Shown: in pieces, positions 24,861 to 45,215 of the stretch
How positions within the stretch are numbered: position 1 is the first letter of the stretch
Layout of the letters: every line of letters starts with the position of its first letter
From: Synchiropus splendidus
Taxonomy: Eukaryota > Chordata > Actinopteri > Syngnathiformes > Callionymidae
Reading direction: 5' to 3'
Assembly (NCBI RefSeq): GCF_027744825.2
Contig: NC_071334.1
Span: forward strand, 57,724,937-57,788,936
DNA: 64,000 nt
Notes under the pieces: model-generated
What the model was told of the DNA's origin: nothing
What the model saw: only the letters and a program-made list of their open reading frames with translations
The model's database searches: none
Translations under genes and position numbers: made by a program

Positions 24861-27800
24861 CATATGAATAAATGGAATTTATTTATGGTAATATATGTTC
24901 TTTCTCTGAAGTGTCACCTGATGGTCTCATAAGGCTGAAAAGGGTCTTGTAATTTGCTGAAGTGTATAGACAACAGTGTTGTGTGAAATCCTCGAGGTTG
25001 TGATTTTTGGAGTAAAATAAAGCATTTATACTTGCAGATTTTTGTACGTTATTAAACTCAAAAGTTATACAGGTTCTATGCCGTCAGCAGGAATTGGAGC
25101 GTCATCTGTTGCAGTGCAATACGGGCGCACGTGTCTGGCCTGCCTGGTCCTGTGATGGACACGTGGCCTGAGTGAAAGCATGTTAATGTAAATGAGAGGG
25201 AGGCAGCAGGGACTGAGAAAACAGGCGTGTTCAGGTTCTCCGCATGGATCATCCAGAGTTAAAGGCAGCGATCGCAGCTGAGGGAGCGAGCGAAAGCACG
25301 GTGGAAGCTGATCTGAGCCCCGGCTAACTTTCTTCTCCAAGCCAAAGAGCTGCTCCAGCATCTACCGTGGACACAAAGTCTTCACCCCCAGAGGAAAAGC
25401 GAAACTCCCCATCGCCGAGCCATTGATCCTAGAAAAAGACGGAGCGGCCGACTGATTGGAAATTTGGATTCATTGGCAACAAACTGTTTAATAATTAAAA
25501 GAACAATTACGACCGCGGTACAGAAGAGTGGCTACATGCTACTTAACTGATCTATAAGCGGCGGCCTCGGGGCTAATGATCACACCGATTCCAATGGGCG
25601 CTGCGGCAGGCTGCAGGCCACACCAGACAGTTTGACATTTGATATGAGCGCAGATATTAATATGCTAAAAGAAAGTCAACATCCCCAGGTGACCCCCGAC
25701 CCCGAGCTGAGCTCGCACATAAGGGGACTTACAGATTAACTCAACCACAACAAACACAAGATTTGACAAAGCTTTCAGCTAAGCTCCATATTTCCCCTCC
25801 GTCCCACTGACCATCTTGCTTCTGTCCAGCAATCTCCATCACCACTGCTGCTGCTGCCGTCCAGCGACCTTTTGAACCCAAACCAGGAGCGGGCGACCAA
25901 CCCACAAACAGGCTTCCTGCTTCTTCCTAATGGCTTGTGGTGAGTGGGGATGGTGCGGAGCTCACAGGTGACCAGTTAAACGTGTGTGAACCCCAATTCT
26001 GCCATTGATCTGTGGTCCGTTTTTAGGGAAAGACAACTGGATCCATTAGTGCTAGAAACTCCACTGAGACTGAGCGCCTGATAAAAGCTGTGGTTTGTTT
26101 CATGGTCCTGACACTCAGAACTCTGTCTTTTTTAAATAAAAAATAATCAGTTTCAAATAATAAACAATAAAAAATAAATAAACATTTTGCTGTCTATTTC
26201 AGTACTATTATTATTTTTTTTATCATTATTATTATTATTCTGGAGAAAAAGTATGATTGTCATATTAGCTATTTAAATAAAACAACATTAAAAAAAAGAA
26301 ATGGGCTCTTGAGAAATACAACATAAGTGCCTCCAATCGATAATCCACTGTATAATAAACATATAATACTCTTTATGCTGAGAAGTGTAGTAATTGTATC
26401 TTAATTATGAGAACAAATCAATACTGTCGGCTTCAGAACTTAAGATCAACGTTAAATAATCCAGTCAACTGTCACTTGAGCTCAGTGTAATTATCCAGCG
26501 GCTCTTGTCTGTGACTCGGCGACCTCCTGACCTCTCTGTCCATCTTTGTCCCTGCAGCAGCACGACCCACTGCGTCTGTGGAAAACTGGTGACACGAGTC
26601 CAGCTTCCACTCTCTTTCAACCACGAGGCACTTTCTTCCATTCAGCCCTTCTCCTTCACTCTTCTTCTCCGCTGCCGTCTGCTGCTCCAGTTACCTGCGC
26701 CAGGTTCCTCCGGACAGCCACCCAGCCAGAACACACACACACACACACACAAGACACCCAATACCTAAGTGTGTGCAAAAGAGGGAAAATACAAAACCCT
26801 CTTTGGTGGTGCATTGTTGTTTCCTCGGGGTCACACAAAGGTCAGGACAGAGTCTTAATTAGTCGACATGATTTATACATGATTCTCTAAACACACAGTG
26901 ACCAGCGGGGCCCCTGTCCGGTCCATCAGGGGTCAGCTGGGATCAAGAATGGCAGATGATCCAGCATGGCAATCTAGAATCTATTGAAGAAACTTGTACT
27001 GTTTGTTTTCCCGATCGTGCCATTTTATTGTCAAATGGATGTTCCTCAACACTCTCACGCCTCTTCGCCGGCCGCATGTCTAAGGTCAGACGGGTGAAAT
27101 GTAAGGAACCCAGCCAGGAATCCGACTCCGCGACTTCGGATGACAAAAAACAACGTCAGAAATAAAGTCATATTAATGATGGATGACGGTCTGGGGTCAG
27201 AGATGAGGTCGTATGTCAGGACGGCCGATTCAGTGTCACCAGGCGCTGAGGGCAAAGCCACATCAAATAAGAAGCTCGGCATGCGGAGCAACCTCAGGCT
27301 CTTGAGTACACTGTATTGGTCCACTATATCTGCAATGTACACTTGTTATTCACAACTCCTCACTTCAGTCCCACCATGAGCTGCCGGACGCACACGACTA
27401 TCAGTCAGGGAGAGTCGCAGGACGGCATCTGCGCTGTGGCCTTGACTCACTTCACCAGAGAGTTCCAGCTCAAGAAGGCTCGGCTCATCATTTGTTTGGG
27501 AACTGTTTACTGCTCTGAGCCGCGATAGGACTCAGGGGAAGTGATAAGAGACTCCAGCAAGGAGCGTCAACCCAAGCCGCTTAATGACGCTCCAGTAATT
27601 GAGCGGAAGTGGGTCGCGGACCAAACATGCCAAACAAACACACCAGCAGCAGCCTGTCTGCGTAGCCAGCGCCAGAACACGGAGCGCGGCGAGTCACAGC
27701 CGGTCTCCCTCATATCTCTGCAGACTTGCTATGAACGAGGAACCTTCCCTCAGTTCCCAACCTTTTATCTGTAATGTGCTTTAATGTCTCTGGCTGTTTA

Positions 27801-28627
27801 ACAGTGAGGAAGTCATTCCACTAAGTAACCCGCTGATCACAGCAGGGAGGAGGAGGCGCTGCATTCACTGACAGTAAACAAGTCTAAATAATTCAGAAGC
27901 ACAAACACTTTATTTCATATCAATTACTCGCTCTGAGTGTGGATCTTTATTTGGAGTGGCTTTGTTTTTGTCCATCCGTTGCCGCCGACGGCCTAGTGAG
28001 AGGCCTTTCAGTAGCTTTGCCAGCAGTAATATACAAGACACCATCACGTGCATTAAGTAAAGAATGAGCTCAGTAAATATGAACTGGGAAATGCAGAGCA
28101 TATCTTGGATAAGAGCTCCAACTAAACCCGCAGAGGGCAGCACAGACCTCTGCAAAGAGCTTCACTTGTAGAGGCTGGCCACCTTTTATGGGCACTTGCC
28201 AAGAGTATTTTATAGTGTCGCCTCTCTGTTCACTATGGTGCGTGGACATCATTTTAAACATGTCCCCATTGTGGGAAGAATAGGCGCCGTCTAATCGAAA
28301 TACACCGTTTAAATTATGGTTAAGTGGCTCCCTCTTGTGTCATATATTAGAACTACACTTGTTCCACCCTATATAATACCTCAGTCAATGTTGCAGGGAT
28401 CCATGTCTCCCTCCCTGACTGATTCTGGTTCTCGTTCTGACCTCATTCGGATCTGCCTGACAACCCGACTATACACTGTCAGAACCTCACCCGAGTCTTG
28501 AGCAGAGAATCAGTCTCTTTAATACAGTGGAAGACAAAAGAATAACCCTTCCAAATAGTAAAATAAAAGGTAAAGGTTTCAGATTTCTTATTTCAGTGTG
28601 TTGTTGACTCGGAGCTTCACATTCATG

Positions 28628-28629
<2 letters not shown>
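24861..28629. other. Non-coding stretch
   Basis: No gene recognised. 25060-25640 and 26900-27750 are GC-richer, with overlapping open frames on both strands but no recognisable protein; regulatory DNA is as likely. Short CA run at 26730-26750. Confidence 0.4.

Positions 28630-28724
<95 letters not shown>
28630..28724. repeat. (TA)47 microsatellite
   Basis: Perfect 95-base alternating TA tract. Tyr-Ile frames across it are artefacts. Confidence 0.97.
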
Positions 28725-28726
<2 letters not shown>

Positions 28727-28967
28727 GTATAGCACCACTTAAATGATACCATTTTCAGAACCCATTCGCACCATGATCTTCTGTCAGCATGAAAACACAT
28801 ATCAAACCAAGAGCGCCACCTACAGACCTTCAAACACTACCAGGTGAAACGTCGGGGCTGACAACAAAAATATTGTGGGAGATTGAAGTGAAACTTTCAA
28901 CATTATTTTTCCCCCCCCAAAGGTGACTGCAATGCAATGGAGAGTAAAGTTAATTTTTAGGAACAGT

Positions 28968-28973
28968 TTTATT
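28968..28973 (-). terminator. smad2: Candidate smad2 polyadenylation signal
   Basis: AATAAA on the minus strand (tttatt on the plus strand), about 2.27 kb after the stop. An alternative signal lies at 30039-30034. Confidence 0.4.
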
Positions 28974-29600
28974 AGTGTACACTGTCAGAAGTTGTCTGTA
29001 TATGAAGAAACATGGTCATCATCAGCGATTGCATGAAAAGAAAACAAAAGAAAAAAAAGGCCTACCAGCATGACTTCTATTGATAATACGCTCTGTGGAA
29101 AGCACAAAAGAGAAACAGCATGTTCCATGTAAGGAGAGAAAAAAAAAAAGGAAAAAAAAAGCACAAACTACAATTAACATCACTAGTGACATGAGGGGAA
29201 CTTCACTTCACCACCAAACACCTTGTCTCTCTCCACCAAAAGAGGCAGGTTTGCAGGTGAGTTCACAATTGTCTATCACAAAAGGGAATCTGAGTGAAAG
29301 TAGCAACAGTGGCTGTGGCTTTACACTGAAGTCTTCACCTGTCGTGAGTGAAGGACGACGGGAGGTGGCACTCGTTGAAGCAAAGAAGAATGAGAGAAAG
29401 GCTTCAATCAGATGTCGCTGCATAGAACAAAAAAGTGGACTCAAACATTTGCATTTCAGATGATGAGACACTGATGAAGACGACCCCCCCCTTGCAAAAC
29501 GATGCACAGAATCGTGACATAAACGTGTTCACATGCACCAGACGTCCAGTTCAGACCATCTCGGGGATAAAAGAGAAACCTGGAATGTGACTGGAGGAGT

Positions 29601-29623
29601 TTGTGTGTGTGTGTGTGTGTGTA
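29601..29623. repeat. Short (GT)n tract
   Basis: About 11 GT units within the probable smad2 3' UTR. Confidence 0.9.
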
Positions 29624-30425
29624 CACATATTTACAGGTCCCGTCACTGATCTACGCCATGTAAACACACTGGTCCTACAAACTGGAATGTTGGGACGACA
29701 TTGTCTGTGAACCTTCAAATGAAGTCAAAATTGGAAAAAACAAAAACGGAAATTTGAGCGACAACTGTCCTTTACAAGTCTTTGGGATGAGAACGGTGGG
29801 AATTGTGACCCGCGGCGGGAGCGATCACCTCCGAAGATAACTGCCGATTATAAAAGCTACAAAGCAGTAAAAAGCAAAGTGGATTTAAAGTGTATTCATA
29901 GCAATAAAAAATAAACGACTATACAAGAAAGAAAGGATGCTTGAAGTAAAGCCATAATTGTGCGGTATAACTCGACCTCGGATACTTCAAAGATTTGGAC
30001 GACCAGATAGCGACGATTGAACTGGCTGTACAATTTATTGGGGGGAGTCTTATTAAAAAGGCTTTATATATTCAAAAATAATTTCTTCCATTGGGCTTTT
30101 CAACATTCCTACCTGTACATTTCGGAGCATATCTTGCTGTGTTTTTTCCTTTCTTATTCTTACATCAAAGGCAACTCTACTGCTAAGGGAGCATGATTCA
30201 GGGAAGTGCAATTCAGTTTCGAGGCCATAATAAAGTCCCACACCATGGACCTATTCTTACTCATATTCTATCAATTTGGAGGGAAAGTCTGTGCAATTCA
30301 ATTCGATTCTCCTTGTTGGGAGGCTTCAATGATCACTGTTGGACAGCAGGGGGCGACATTAAAGCTGGAGACTAAGTCTCAGTGAGTGAAGTTCACCCGG
30401 GGTTGAAAGCATGTTCGGCTGGCTG

Positions 30426-30427
<2 letters not shown>

Positions 30428-30477
<50 letters not shown>
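30428..30477. repeat. (GT)25 microsatellite in the probable smad2 3' UTR
   Basis: Perfect GT run, i.e. CA on the smad2 strand. Confidence 0.95.
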
Positions 30478-31244
30478 TTCCACCAGGTTTACCCATGACA
30501 TGGTGGGAGCACCCTTGAAAACAAACAGGCACAAGTGCACGCTCACTACATCAGGACACACTCCCCTCGCGCCATGATCTGATGTCGTCCAGAGAAAGCC
30601 TCGAGTGTGTTCCAACTACACAAGAGAGGGTGCTGTGTTGATGTTGAAGAATATGTGTGTGTAACAATGGGAAGACTGTGCGTTTTAAAACCGTGGAGCT
30701 AAAACGGCGCCGCTGGAGTGACTAGAAAAGACGCAGGAGTAAGTTGAAATTTTGGTCTCCGGAACCAAGAAGCGTGTCCATGCAAGTTATCGGCTTTGGT
30801 TCAACCCGTGACTGTAGTTCCGCAGTGTAAACGAAAACTCTTGACGTGGATCCAACTTGTGCTGGGGTCGGAAGCTAGTAAGGGTCCAAAAATGGTGAAA
30901 AAAGATTGTCCTGTGGCTAGAAAGTCGTCGTGTCGCCGAGTGGCAGAAGCTCCGCCCACGTCCCGGAGCAGCACCTCAGTCGAATACCTGAAACATTAAT
31001 GTGGTCCGATATGACATCACTGGCTTTGTATTGCAGGAGAAGTTAGGTCCACGCTTTACTGCAAAGTCAGCATGACGATGATCCACAAGAACCCAACGTG
31101 ATGACTATTGATGTTCCGCTACTGATGTCGCTCCAGGTCCGTCGGCTACAGAACGATGTCACAACAACATCAGGTTCAGAGCCCGCGGCGCCGAGCTTCA
31201 GGACACTGGTCTCACATGTTGGCTGAGTGGCGGTCGGACCTGGT

Positions 31245-39752
<8,508 letters not shown>

Positions 39753-40956
39753 CTAGAAAAGAGATGACAGAAATGTTGCAAATAAATGGACTCACTCAAC
39801 TGAACAACAGGGATCAAAAACAGCTACACAAATCTATGACACATCATCACACAATGAGAGGCAAAAATGAGAAACAGCAGAAATTGTGTGTATCTTTGAA
39901 TATGTAATATGAGCCATGCTCAGATCTATAGCAGTATACATTTAAAGACGTTGAGCTGGTGCTCAGTAAACTGCAGGTTCAAAGGTTCAATAGTAGCGTG
40001 GCCTGAAAACAGCTGTGTTTAAAGCTGTGTTGTCTTTTTTTAATGCATGATGCAAATAACGGCAAGAGAAATGCAATTCTACGGTGAACTCGGAAGACGG
40101 ATGCACAACACAGATCGCCAGGCTCTTCATTGATTACCTGATCAATTATCTGAAAAACGCAACATCATCATCTCATGATCGTTCATATTGTACAGCTCAC
40201 ATCAACACTTGTCATGACATGAAAGAAGGTTTGCTCGTCATCGGTCGCGTCCTCCGTGCGAAATGTAACGAGGAAACGGACAAATACTCGACCTGTCTTG
40301 ACATTACAGTCCAATTAATGGTCTTCAAATACAATAGTAAGGTGGCTGATGGAGAATATTTTTAGCCAGACTTCGTGTGCTTGTTGTCGTAAGACGCGTG
40401 AGCACAAATGTACAAAAAAAAATAAAAATAACGCGCGCGTGTTTGAAGCTGACAAAACGATCTCCGGTTCCCTTTCCATTGGAAGTCTCCGAGTTCAGAT
40501 CAAAATGAGAACAAATGGAACCATTTCCAATCCGAAATGCTGTCGGTGAAGGCCGTGTGAAAAAGATAAGTCGCGGTATTTTGACTGCAACGTCGGCTCT
40601 TTTGGTGAGAAACTACATGTTTGGGTTACTTCCCCTCCGCAGCAGAACATAATAACACACACAGACACACACGGTTGGAAGAAAGAGCTAGCCTCCTGGC
40701 TAAACACCACTGTTCGGATAAAACAGCCCACAATTACAGACGTGAATAAGGCCCAATACAATTATTTAATCTCCAATTTCAGGGTCGTCCACCGAAACCG
40801 GGCAAACTAATGACAACAATCGTTGTTCTTTTGTCTTGGAATGACTGATAGTCTTCCCTCTGCGCGTCCGCTAGCAACCTTGCTACTTTGTGCCAGACAC
40901 AACTGACCAATTCTCCTCAACGTTTGGCCAAAAAAGGTGATTTGAAACGGGCTTAC
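39753..40956 (-). other. Predicted smad2 5' UTR intron
   Basis: A 1.2 kb tract between the predicted non-coding exon and the ATG exon. A plus-strand open frame of 93 codons (40084-40365) is present but unrecognised and probably fortuitous. The part above 40,380 becomes CpG-rich. Confidence 0.5.
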
Positions 40957-41240
40957 CTGCAGAGGCGCGGCTCAGTCGCTCAGGTAGCTGCCAGTAAAGC
41001 TGGCGAGTTCATGTTGAATGCATCCAGCGGAGGCTTTCAAGTGTATTTTCCAGCTCGAACCGCCGGGGATGATGGCCCCTCATTCAAAGCGCAACCAAAC
41101 ATGCATCGCCTCGCGCAAGCTCCGAAGCCAGACCCATTCGTTAAAACCCGCCTTTGCTCTGGTGCTATTGGCTGAGCTCGGGTTTAGTAAATAACCTGTT
41201 GCCAGGACAGCCCGTTATTGGTCCGTGCCTCTGTCAATCG
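40860..41240 (-). promoter_or_regulatory. smad2: smad2 CpG-rich promoter with two CCAAT boxes
   Basis: CpG dinucleotides are far denser here than in the flanking AT-rich DNA. ATTGG on the plus strand at 41167-41171 and 41217-41221 reads as CCAAT on the smad2 strand, in typical core-promoter position upstream of the predicted first exon. No TATA box is evident. The divergently oriented glycosyltransferase gene begins within about 0.5 kb, so elements may be shared. Confidence 0.55.
40957..41130 (-). other. smad2: smad2 non-coding first exon (predicted)
   Basis: The minus strand has a strong donor, CTGCAG followed by GTAAGC, with last exon base 40957. It lies at the edge of a CpG-rich block. 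The 5' end is not visible from sequence; it is placed loosely below the CCAAT boxes. A non-coding first exon upstream of the ATG exon is normal for vertebrate Smad2. Confidence 0.5.
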
Positions 41241-41599
41241 ACAGTGGTGACGTTTGAAGGCATGCAGACGGTGTGGAGTGGTTTACCTTGATTGTCCTTT
41301 TGGAAGTGAATTTTCCCTTTTAATAAAACGTTCTTTCTCTGATTGCATTTTGTTACTTCGGCTTTTTCACTACTTGCCGCTTCAGTCGCGTACTGCATCA
41401 AGACAAAAAACAATGAAGGACAGTGATAATAGTAGTAATAATAAGGCTTTGAGCAAGTTCATAATTGGATTTTTAATTAGTTTATTCTCTTAAACAGCGC
41501 CCTCTACCCCCTTTAGAAACAGAAACAAAATAGCAAAAACATGTCATCAGCTAATGTATGTTGATCGGTCATGGTTTCATCCGAACATGTCGATGTGAA

Positions 41600-41991
41600 A
41601 TGCATTTCTCACGTTGAGTTGTCTGTTATATCCGCAGCTCCCGACTCAACCTCTGTGAGCTCGCTTCATGCAAATTGACGATTCCCAGCGCATCAGCACC
41701 TGCATGCAAATCTCATTATTTCCGTCTGAGCAGGGCAGCAGCAACGTTAAGTAACTCCTGCAGTACATGTGCACGAGGCCCCACAGGTCCCAGAGTCACC
41801 TGGGACCTGGAGCTCCGATGTGGGCGGATCAGCCGTGACAGGAAAGACACAGCTGAGAACGACGCTTCACTCCACCAGCGACAGTCATGGAAGTCTGTGA
41901 TACACAAGCCACCGCTGTCAAGTTCTAACCAGCTCATGAACAGACTACAACGCCGTCCTTGGGACAGATTCATCCTGCCGTTTGCTGAATT
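41600..41991 (+). other. 5' non-coding exon of the B3GNT2-like gene (start not determined)
   Basis: A consensus donor (GAATT|GTAAGT) puts the exon end at 41991, and an acceptor (TTTTCTGCAG) ends at 42939. After splicing, a reading frame open from an ATG at 41675 would run into TGA at 42956-42958. That stop is in frame with and 9 bases before the coding ATG, so it would be a short upstream ORF rather than extra protein. The 5' boundary is a guess. Confidence 0.5.
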
Positions 41992-42399
41992 GTAAGTACT
42001 GTTTCCTTCAATTAGATAAATCTTATGTCTTTAATATTTTTGTTTTGTTTTGTTTTTTGTATCTTAGATGACTATTCAAACATCTCTATAGTAGCAGCAA
42101 TAGGAAAGACATTTTCTGTGTTGCATACTAAAATACATGGACAGAGAGTTTGTGGCTACAGCCTAGTAACCCTCTGTGTTTGGTGAGGAGCAGACAACAA
42201 GTCTCCCTGGACCATCGCCATGGTGATGAAAACTCTTGAGGACTGCCATGACAGTCTTAGGAACACTTCCTATCTCTTTGAATGGAAATAAAAGCAAGGA
42301 CATCAGATAGATAGATAGATAGATAGACAGACAGATAGATAGATAGACAGATAGACAGATGGATAGATAGATAGACAGATAGATAGATAGGTAGATAGA

Positions 42400-42431
<32 letters not shown>

Positions 42432-42559
42432 TAGATAGATAGATAGATAGATAGACAGATAGACAGATAGACAGACAGACAGATAGATAGACAGACAGAT
42501 AGATAGATAGGTAGATAGACAGATAGATAGATAGATAGACAGATAGATAGACGGACAGA

Positions 42560-42595
<36 letters not shown>

Positions 42596-42764
42596 TAGAT
42601 AGATAGATAGATAGACAGACAGATAGACAGACAGACAGACAGATAGATAGATAGATAGATAGATAGACAGATAGATAGAGAGATAGATAGACAGATAGAT
42701 AGATAGGTAGATAGATAGATAGATAGATAGACAGATAGATAGATAGATAGACAGATAGATAGAC

Positions 42765-42819
<55 letters not shown>

Positions 42820-42939
42820 CAGATAGATAGGTAGATAGACAGATGGACCGACAGACAGACAGACAGACAGACAGATAGATAGACAGATAGATAGATAGAT
42901 AGATGGATAGATAGGTAATTTTTGCTTTGTTTTCTGCAG
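41992..42939 (+). other. 5' UTR intron of the B3GNT2-like gene
   Basis: A 948 bp GT-AG intron, of which 611 bp is a GATA/GACA repeat. Only about 24 bases separate the repeat from the AG, so branch point and polypyrimidine tract are squeezed into 42914-42937. Confidence 0.6.
42305..42915. repeat. GATA/GACA tetranucleotide repeat (about 611 bp)
   Basis: About 150 units of GATA with interspersed GACA and rare GGAT/GGTA variants. A 4-base unit without stops on the complementary strand leaves all three minus-strand frames open (Tyr-Leu-Ser-Ile/Cys repeats); these are artefacts, not proteins. The mixed GATA/GACA composition resembles Bkm-type simple repeats of vertebrates. Confidence 0.97.
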
Positions 42940-42964
42940 GTGTCTGATTTGTGTTTGACAAGCA

Positions 42965-44299
42965 ATGGGCAGATGCTGCAAATGCAACGGGAGACTGCTG
43001 TGCATGTGCTTGCTGCCCTGCATGATGACTGGCCACCTCATCATCTACATCTTGGTCTCCATCTTTGTCACCATCTCCTACACTCCACCGAAGATTACCC
43101 TGCACTATATTGCACCGGGGATATCCCCAAACTCGAGTGCCCTGGCCTCTCACCCGCTCAACCCTTTTTGGAAGCTCGGCGTGGACGACACGGCTCTTTG
43201 GAACCAACTTCAGCACACCTGGGATCGGCACTACAGTCCCATCCTGCGCGGTAACGGCAGTGTGTTGGCGAGGAACGCCAAGGTTAAGGTGCCCTCGCAT
43301 ACTGAGGAGAAATGTGGGTCTGACTGCACATGTTCAACTCCACCTGTGCAAGATCTCAGTAGCTTTCCGGAACAAATGAGGACATTTATCCGGTCGATGC
43401 ACTGCAGGGAGTATCCTCTTCTCATCAACCAGCCTGACCTGTGCACCAGGAACCGCAGTAGATATGGAGGGGATCATCCCATGCTCCTGATGGCAGTGAA
43501 ATCTCAGCTGGGGAACTTTGAGAACAGACAAGCCATCCGTGAAACATGGGGGCGCAGTGGTTTGGTGAAGACAGACACCCTCAGAAGAGGAGCTTTGGTG
43601 CGGACTGTGTTTTTACTTGGAAGACAGGACTCCAGTTTGGGTCCCCACCCTGACCTCATGAATCTCCTGGAGCTGGAAAACCAGAAGTACGGGGACATCC
43701 TCCAGTGGGACTTTGAGGACTCCTTCTTTAACCTTACCCTCAAAGACCTCTCATTTTGGCAGTGGTTCCACCAACACTGCAGCAAAGCGGTCTTCATCTT
43801 CAAAGGCGATGACGACGTCTTAGTTCGGACTGGTGCCCTGCTGGATTACCTGAACAAGAGGTGGCAGGAGTACCAACTCACCAGTGGCTTCATTAATAAC
43901 ACTGGCTTGGATTTGTTTGTGGGGGACCTGATCAATAACGCCATGCCGAACCGTGACCCCTCCACTAAGTACTATATACCGGAGCAGTTCTACAGGGGTA
44001 CTTACCCTCCATACGCAGGTGGAGGAGGGGTAGTCTACTCCGGCTCGCTTGCCTTGCGACTTAAGGAAGTGTCGGAGAGGGTCCGACTTTTCCCAATCGA
44101 TGACGTCTATCTGGGGATGTGCCTGTACCGACTGGGACTGTCTCCTAAAGATCATGAGGGTTTTTACACCTTTGACCTCCCACAGACACTGAGGGGGAAC
44201 CCCTGCGCCTACAGGGGGGCGCTGCTTGTTCATAGACGGGGTCCGAAGGAGATATTACGCTTATGGAAGCAGCTCCAGAATCTGGCTGGCCAATGCTGA
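42965..44299 (+). CDS. b3gnt2l: B3GNT2-like beta-1,3-N-acetylglucosaminyltransferase (GT31)
   Basis: A Golgi type II membrane enzyme of family GT31 that adds beta-1,3-GlcNAc to galactose, building poly-N-acetyllactosamine. It is a single 444-residue reading frame, a typical family length with an intronless coding region. Residues 1-10 are Cys-rich cytoplasmic, and a signal-anchor segment spans about 11-40. The stem has NSS and NGS sequons. Catalytic-domain motifs in order are [24 protein letters not shown] (the DxD metal/nucleotide-sugar site), [15 protein letters not shown] and [12 protein letters not shown]. The C-terminal part matches B3GNT2 best. The ATG is supported by an in-frame TGA 9 bases upstream. 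The CDS lies head-to-head with smad2, and its last 54 bases are duplicated downstream. The exact paralogue (b3gnt2l rather than b3gnt2a/b) is inferred. Confidence 0.93.
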   Translation: MGRCCKCNGRLLCMCLLPCMMTGHLIIYILVSIFVTISYTPPKITLHYIAPGISPNSSALASHPLNPFWKLGVDDTALWNQLQHTWDRHYSPILRGNGSVLARNAKVKVPSHTEEKCGSDCTCSTPPVQDLSSFPEQMRTFIRSMHCREYPLLINQPDLCTRNRSRYGGDHPMLLMAVKSQLGNFENRQAIRETWGRSGLVKTDTLRRGALVRTVFLLGRQDSSLGPHPDLMNLLELENQKYGDILQWDFEDSFFNLTLKDLSFWQWFHQHCSKAVFIFKGDDDVLVRTGALLDYLNKRWQEYQLTSGFINNTGLDLFVGDLINNAMPNRDPSTKYYIPEQFYRGTYPPYAGGGGVVYSGSLALRLKEVSERVRLFPIDDVYLGMCLYRLGLSPKDHEGFYTFDLPQTLRGNPCAYRGALLVHRRGPKEILRLWKQLQNLAGQC

Positions 44300-45000
44300 T
44301 TCTCATTTGCCTTTCAAATGCGACTCATGGGATATGAGGCAGATGTTGGTGCTGTACTGGTTTGAAGATGGATCTGAGGGCAACTATGGAAAGTAGGTGG
44401 AACTGTAATAAGCTCACGTGCACTGAAGAGTTTTGCTGGCTCTGTGGTGCAGACAGTCTTTGGCGTCACTATGAGTGCGTGGGAGGAAGAGGAGCACAGC
44501 TCTGTTGCGAACAATGGACGAGTAGTGCACAGAAGGATTGTGACTGTACTTTCTTCACCTTGGAAGACCATCAACATGCTCTAATTGTTCATGAGTTAAT
44601 GTCATCACATCGCAATATGTATCGCTCATTCGATCACCTGTGTCACTGTCTGGTGTGCTGTGGGACAGTGCCTCAGCAAACCAGTTGAAAAACACTATGT
44701 TACTGGGGTGTTTTCTAAAAAAAAAATACACATACGCACTCACACAGACTTATTTTCCATTGCTATTGATTGTTGTTTTTCCCATCATCAATCCTACCGT
44801 AAAGTCTTGTTTCCATGCAATTTTTCAAAATATTGAAAATCTGCTGTTTGAATATATGTTTACGTGGTATTTGTGTTGCATTTCTATTTAACAATCTCAC
44901 ATAGGAACGTTTTATTAGCATTACCCCCCTTAATTCATTCTGAGAAATAAAACAGCAGAATTGGTTTGCTCTATATGTCTAATTATAATAAATAAACTAG
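44300..45000 (+). other. 3' UTR of the B3GNT2-like gene
   Basis: Non-coding tract after the TGA. AATAAA signals lie at 44946-44951, 44987-44992 and 44991-44996 and probably end the transcript near 45,010. The UTR lies wholly inside the first unit of the tandem duplication. Confidence 0.55.
44946..44996 (+). terminator. Cluster of AATAAA polyadenylation signals (B3GNT2-like gene)
   Basis: Three AATAAA hexamers (44946, 44987 and 44991) in the 3' UTR, about 650-700 bases after the stop. The same cluster recurs in duplication unit 2, so a transcript that ignores the first set could end in the second. Confidence 0.55.
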
Positions 45001-45215
45001 ATGCTCCTCTCATCTGTTTGTTTGAGATTTTGCTCATGTAACACCTGGTCTCATTTGCTATATTACTTTAAGGACATGGCTGGACCTTTTGTCACTTTTT
45101 TTTAAGCACTTGATCTGTAGCAGTGCATTATGGGCACTGGCAACAAGTCATCATGTTCGACATGCGTGTGTTGAAGGACGGTGTGAATATGATGCTATTG
45201 ATATTTTTGTCTCTC

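Larger units (their letters stand above)
28950..31244 (-). other. smad2: Probable smad2 3' UTR
   Basis: This stretch follows the smad2 stop codon and contains no credible reading frame. On the minus strand, AATAAA signals lie at 30039-30034 and 28973-28968. The second sits about 20 bases before a plausible cleavage region near 28950. Long 3' UTRs are usual for Smad2. The tract holds a (GT) tract at 30428-30477 and a shorter one at 29601-29623. The true end is inferred, not proven. Confidence 0.5.
44246..45207. repeat. Tandem duplication, unit 1 (962 bp)
   Basis: Matches 45216-45402 plus 45930-46704, with offsets of 970 then 1497 bases. The matching stretches look identical by eye. It contains the last 54 coding bases and the 3' UTR of the glycosyltransferase gene. 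Confidence 0.97.

Noticed and set aside
26505..27774. Several overlapping frames of 60-114 codons on both strands
   Set aside because: GC-richer DNA lengthens chance frames; no recognisable domain, and frames on opposite strands overlap.
28487..28833. Two minus-strand frames rich in Tyr-Ile
   Set aside because: Translation of the (TA)47 microsatellite.
42163..43300. Long minus-strand reading frames (220-347 codons) of Tyr-Leu-Ser-Ile repeats
   Set aside because: They are produced by the GATA/GACA tetranucleotide array, which has no stop codon in any minus-strand frame, and run antisense into the glycosyltransferase gene.
43820..44233. 137-codon minus-strand frame
   Set aside because: Antisense shadow of the glycosyltransferase catalytic domain.
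44314..44891. Open frames in the glycosyltransferase 3' UTR (and identical ones at 45976-46388)
   Set aside because: Their apparent conservation between two places is due to the tandem duplication, not to selection on protein.
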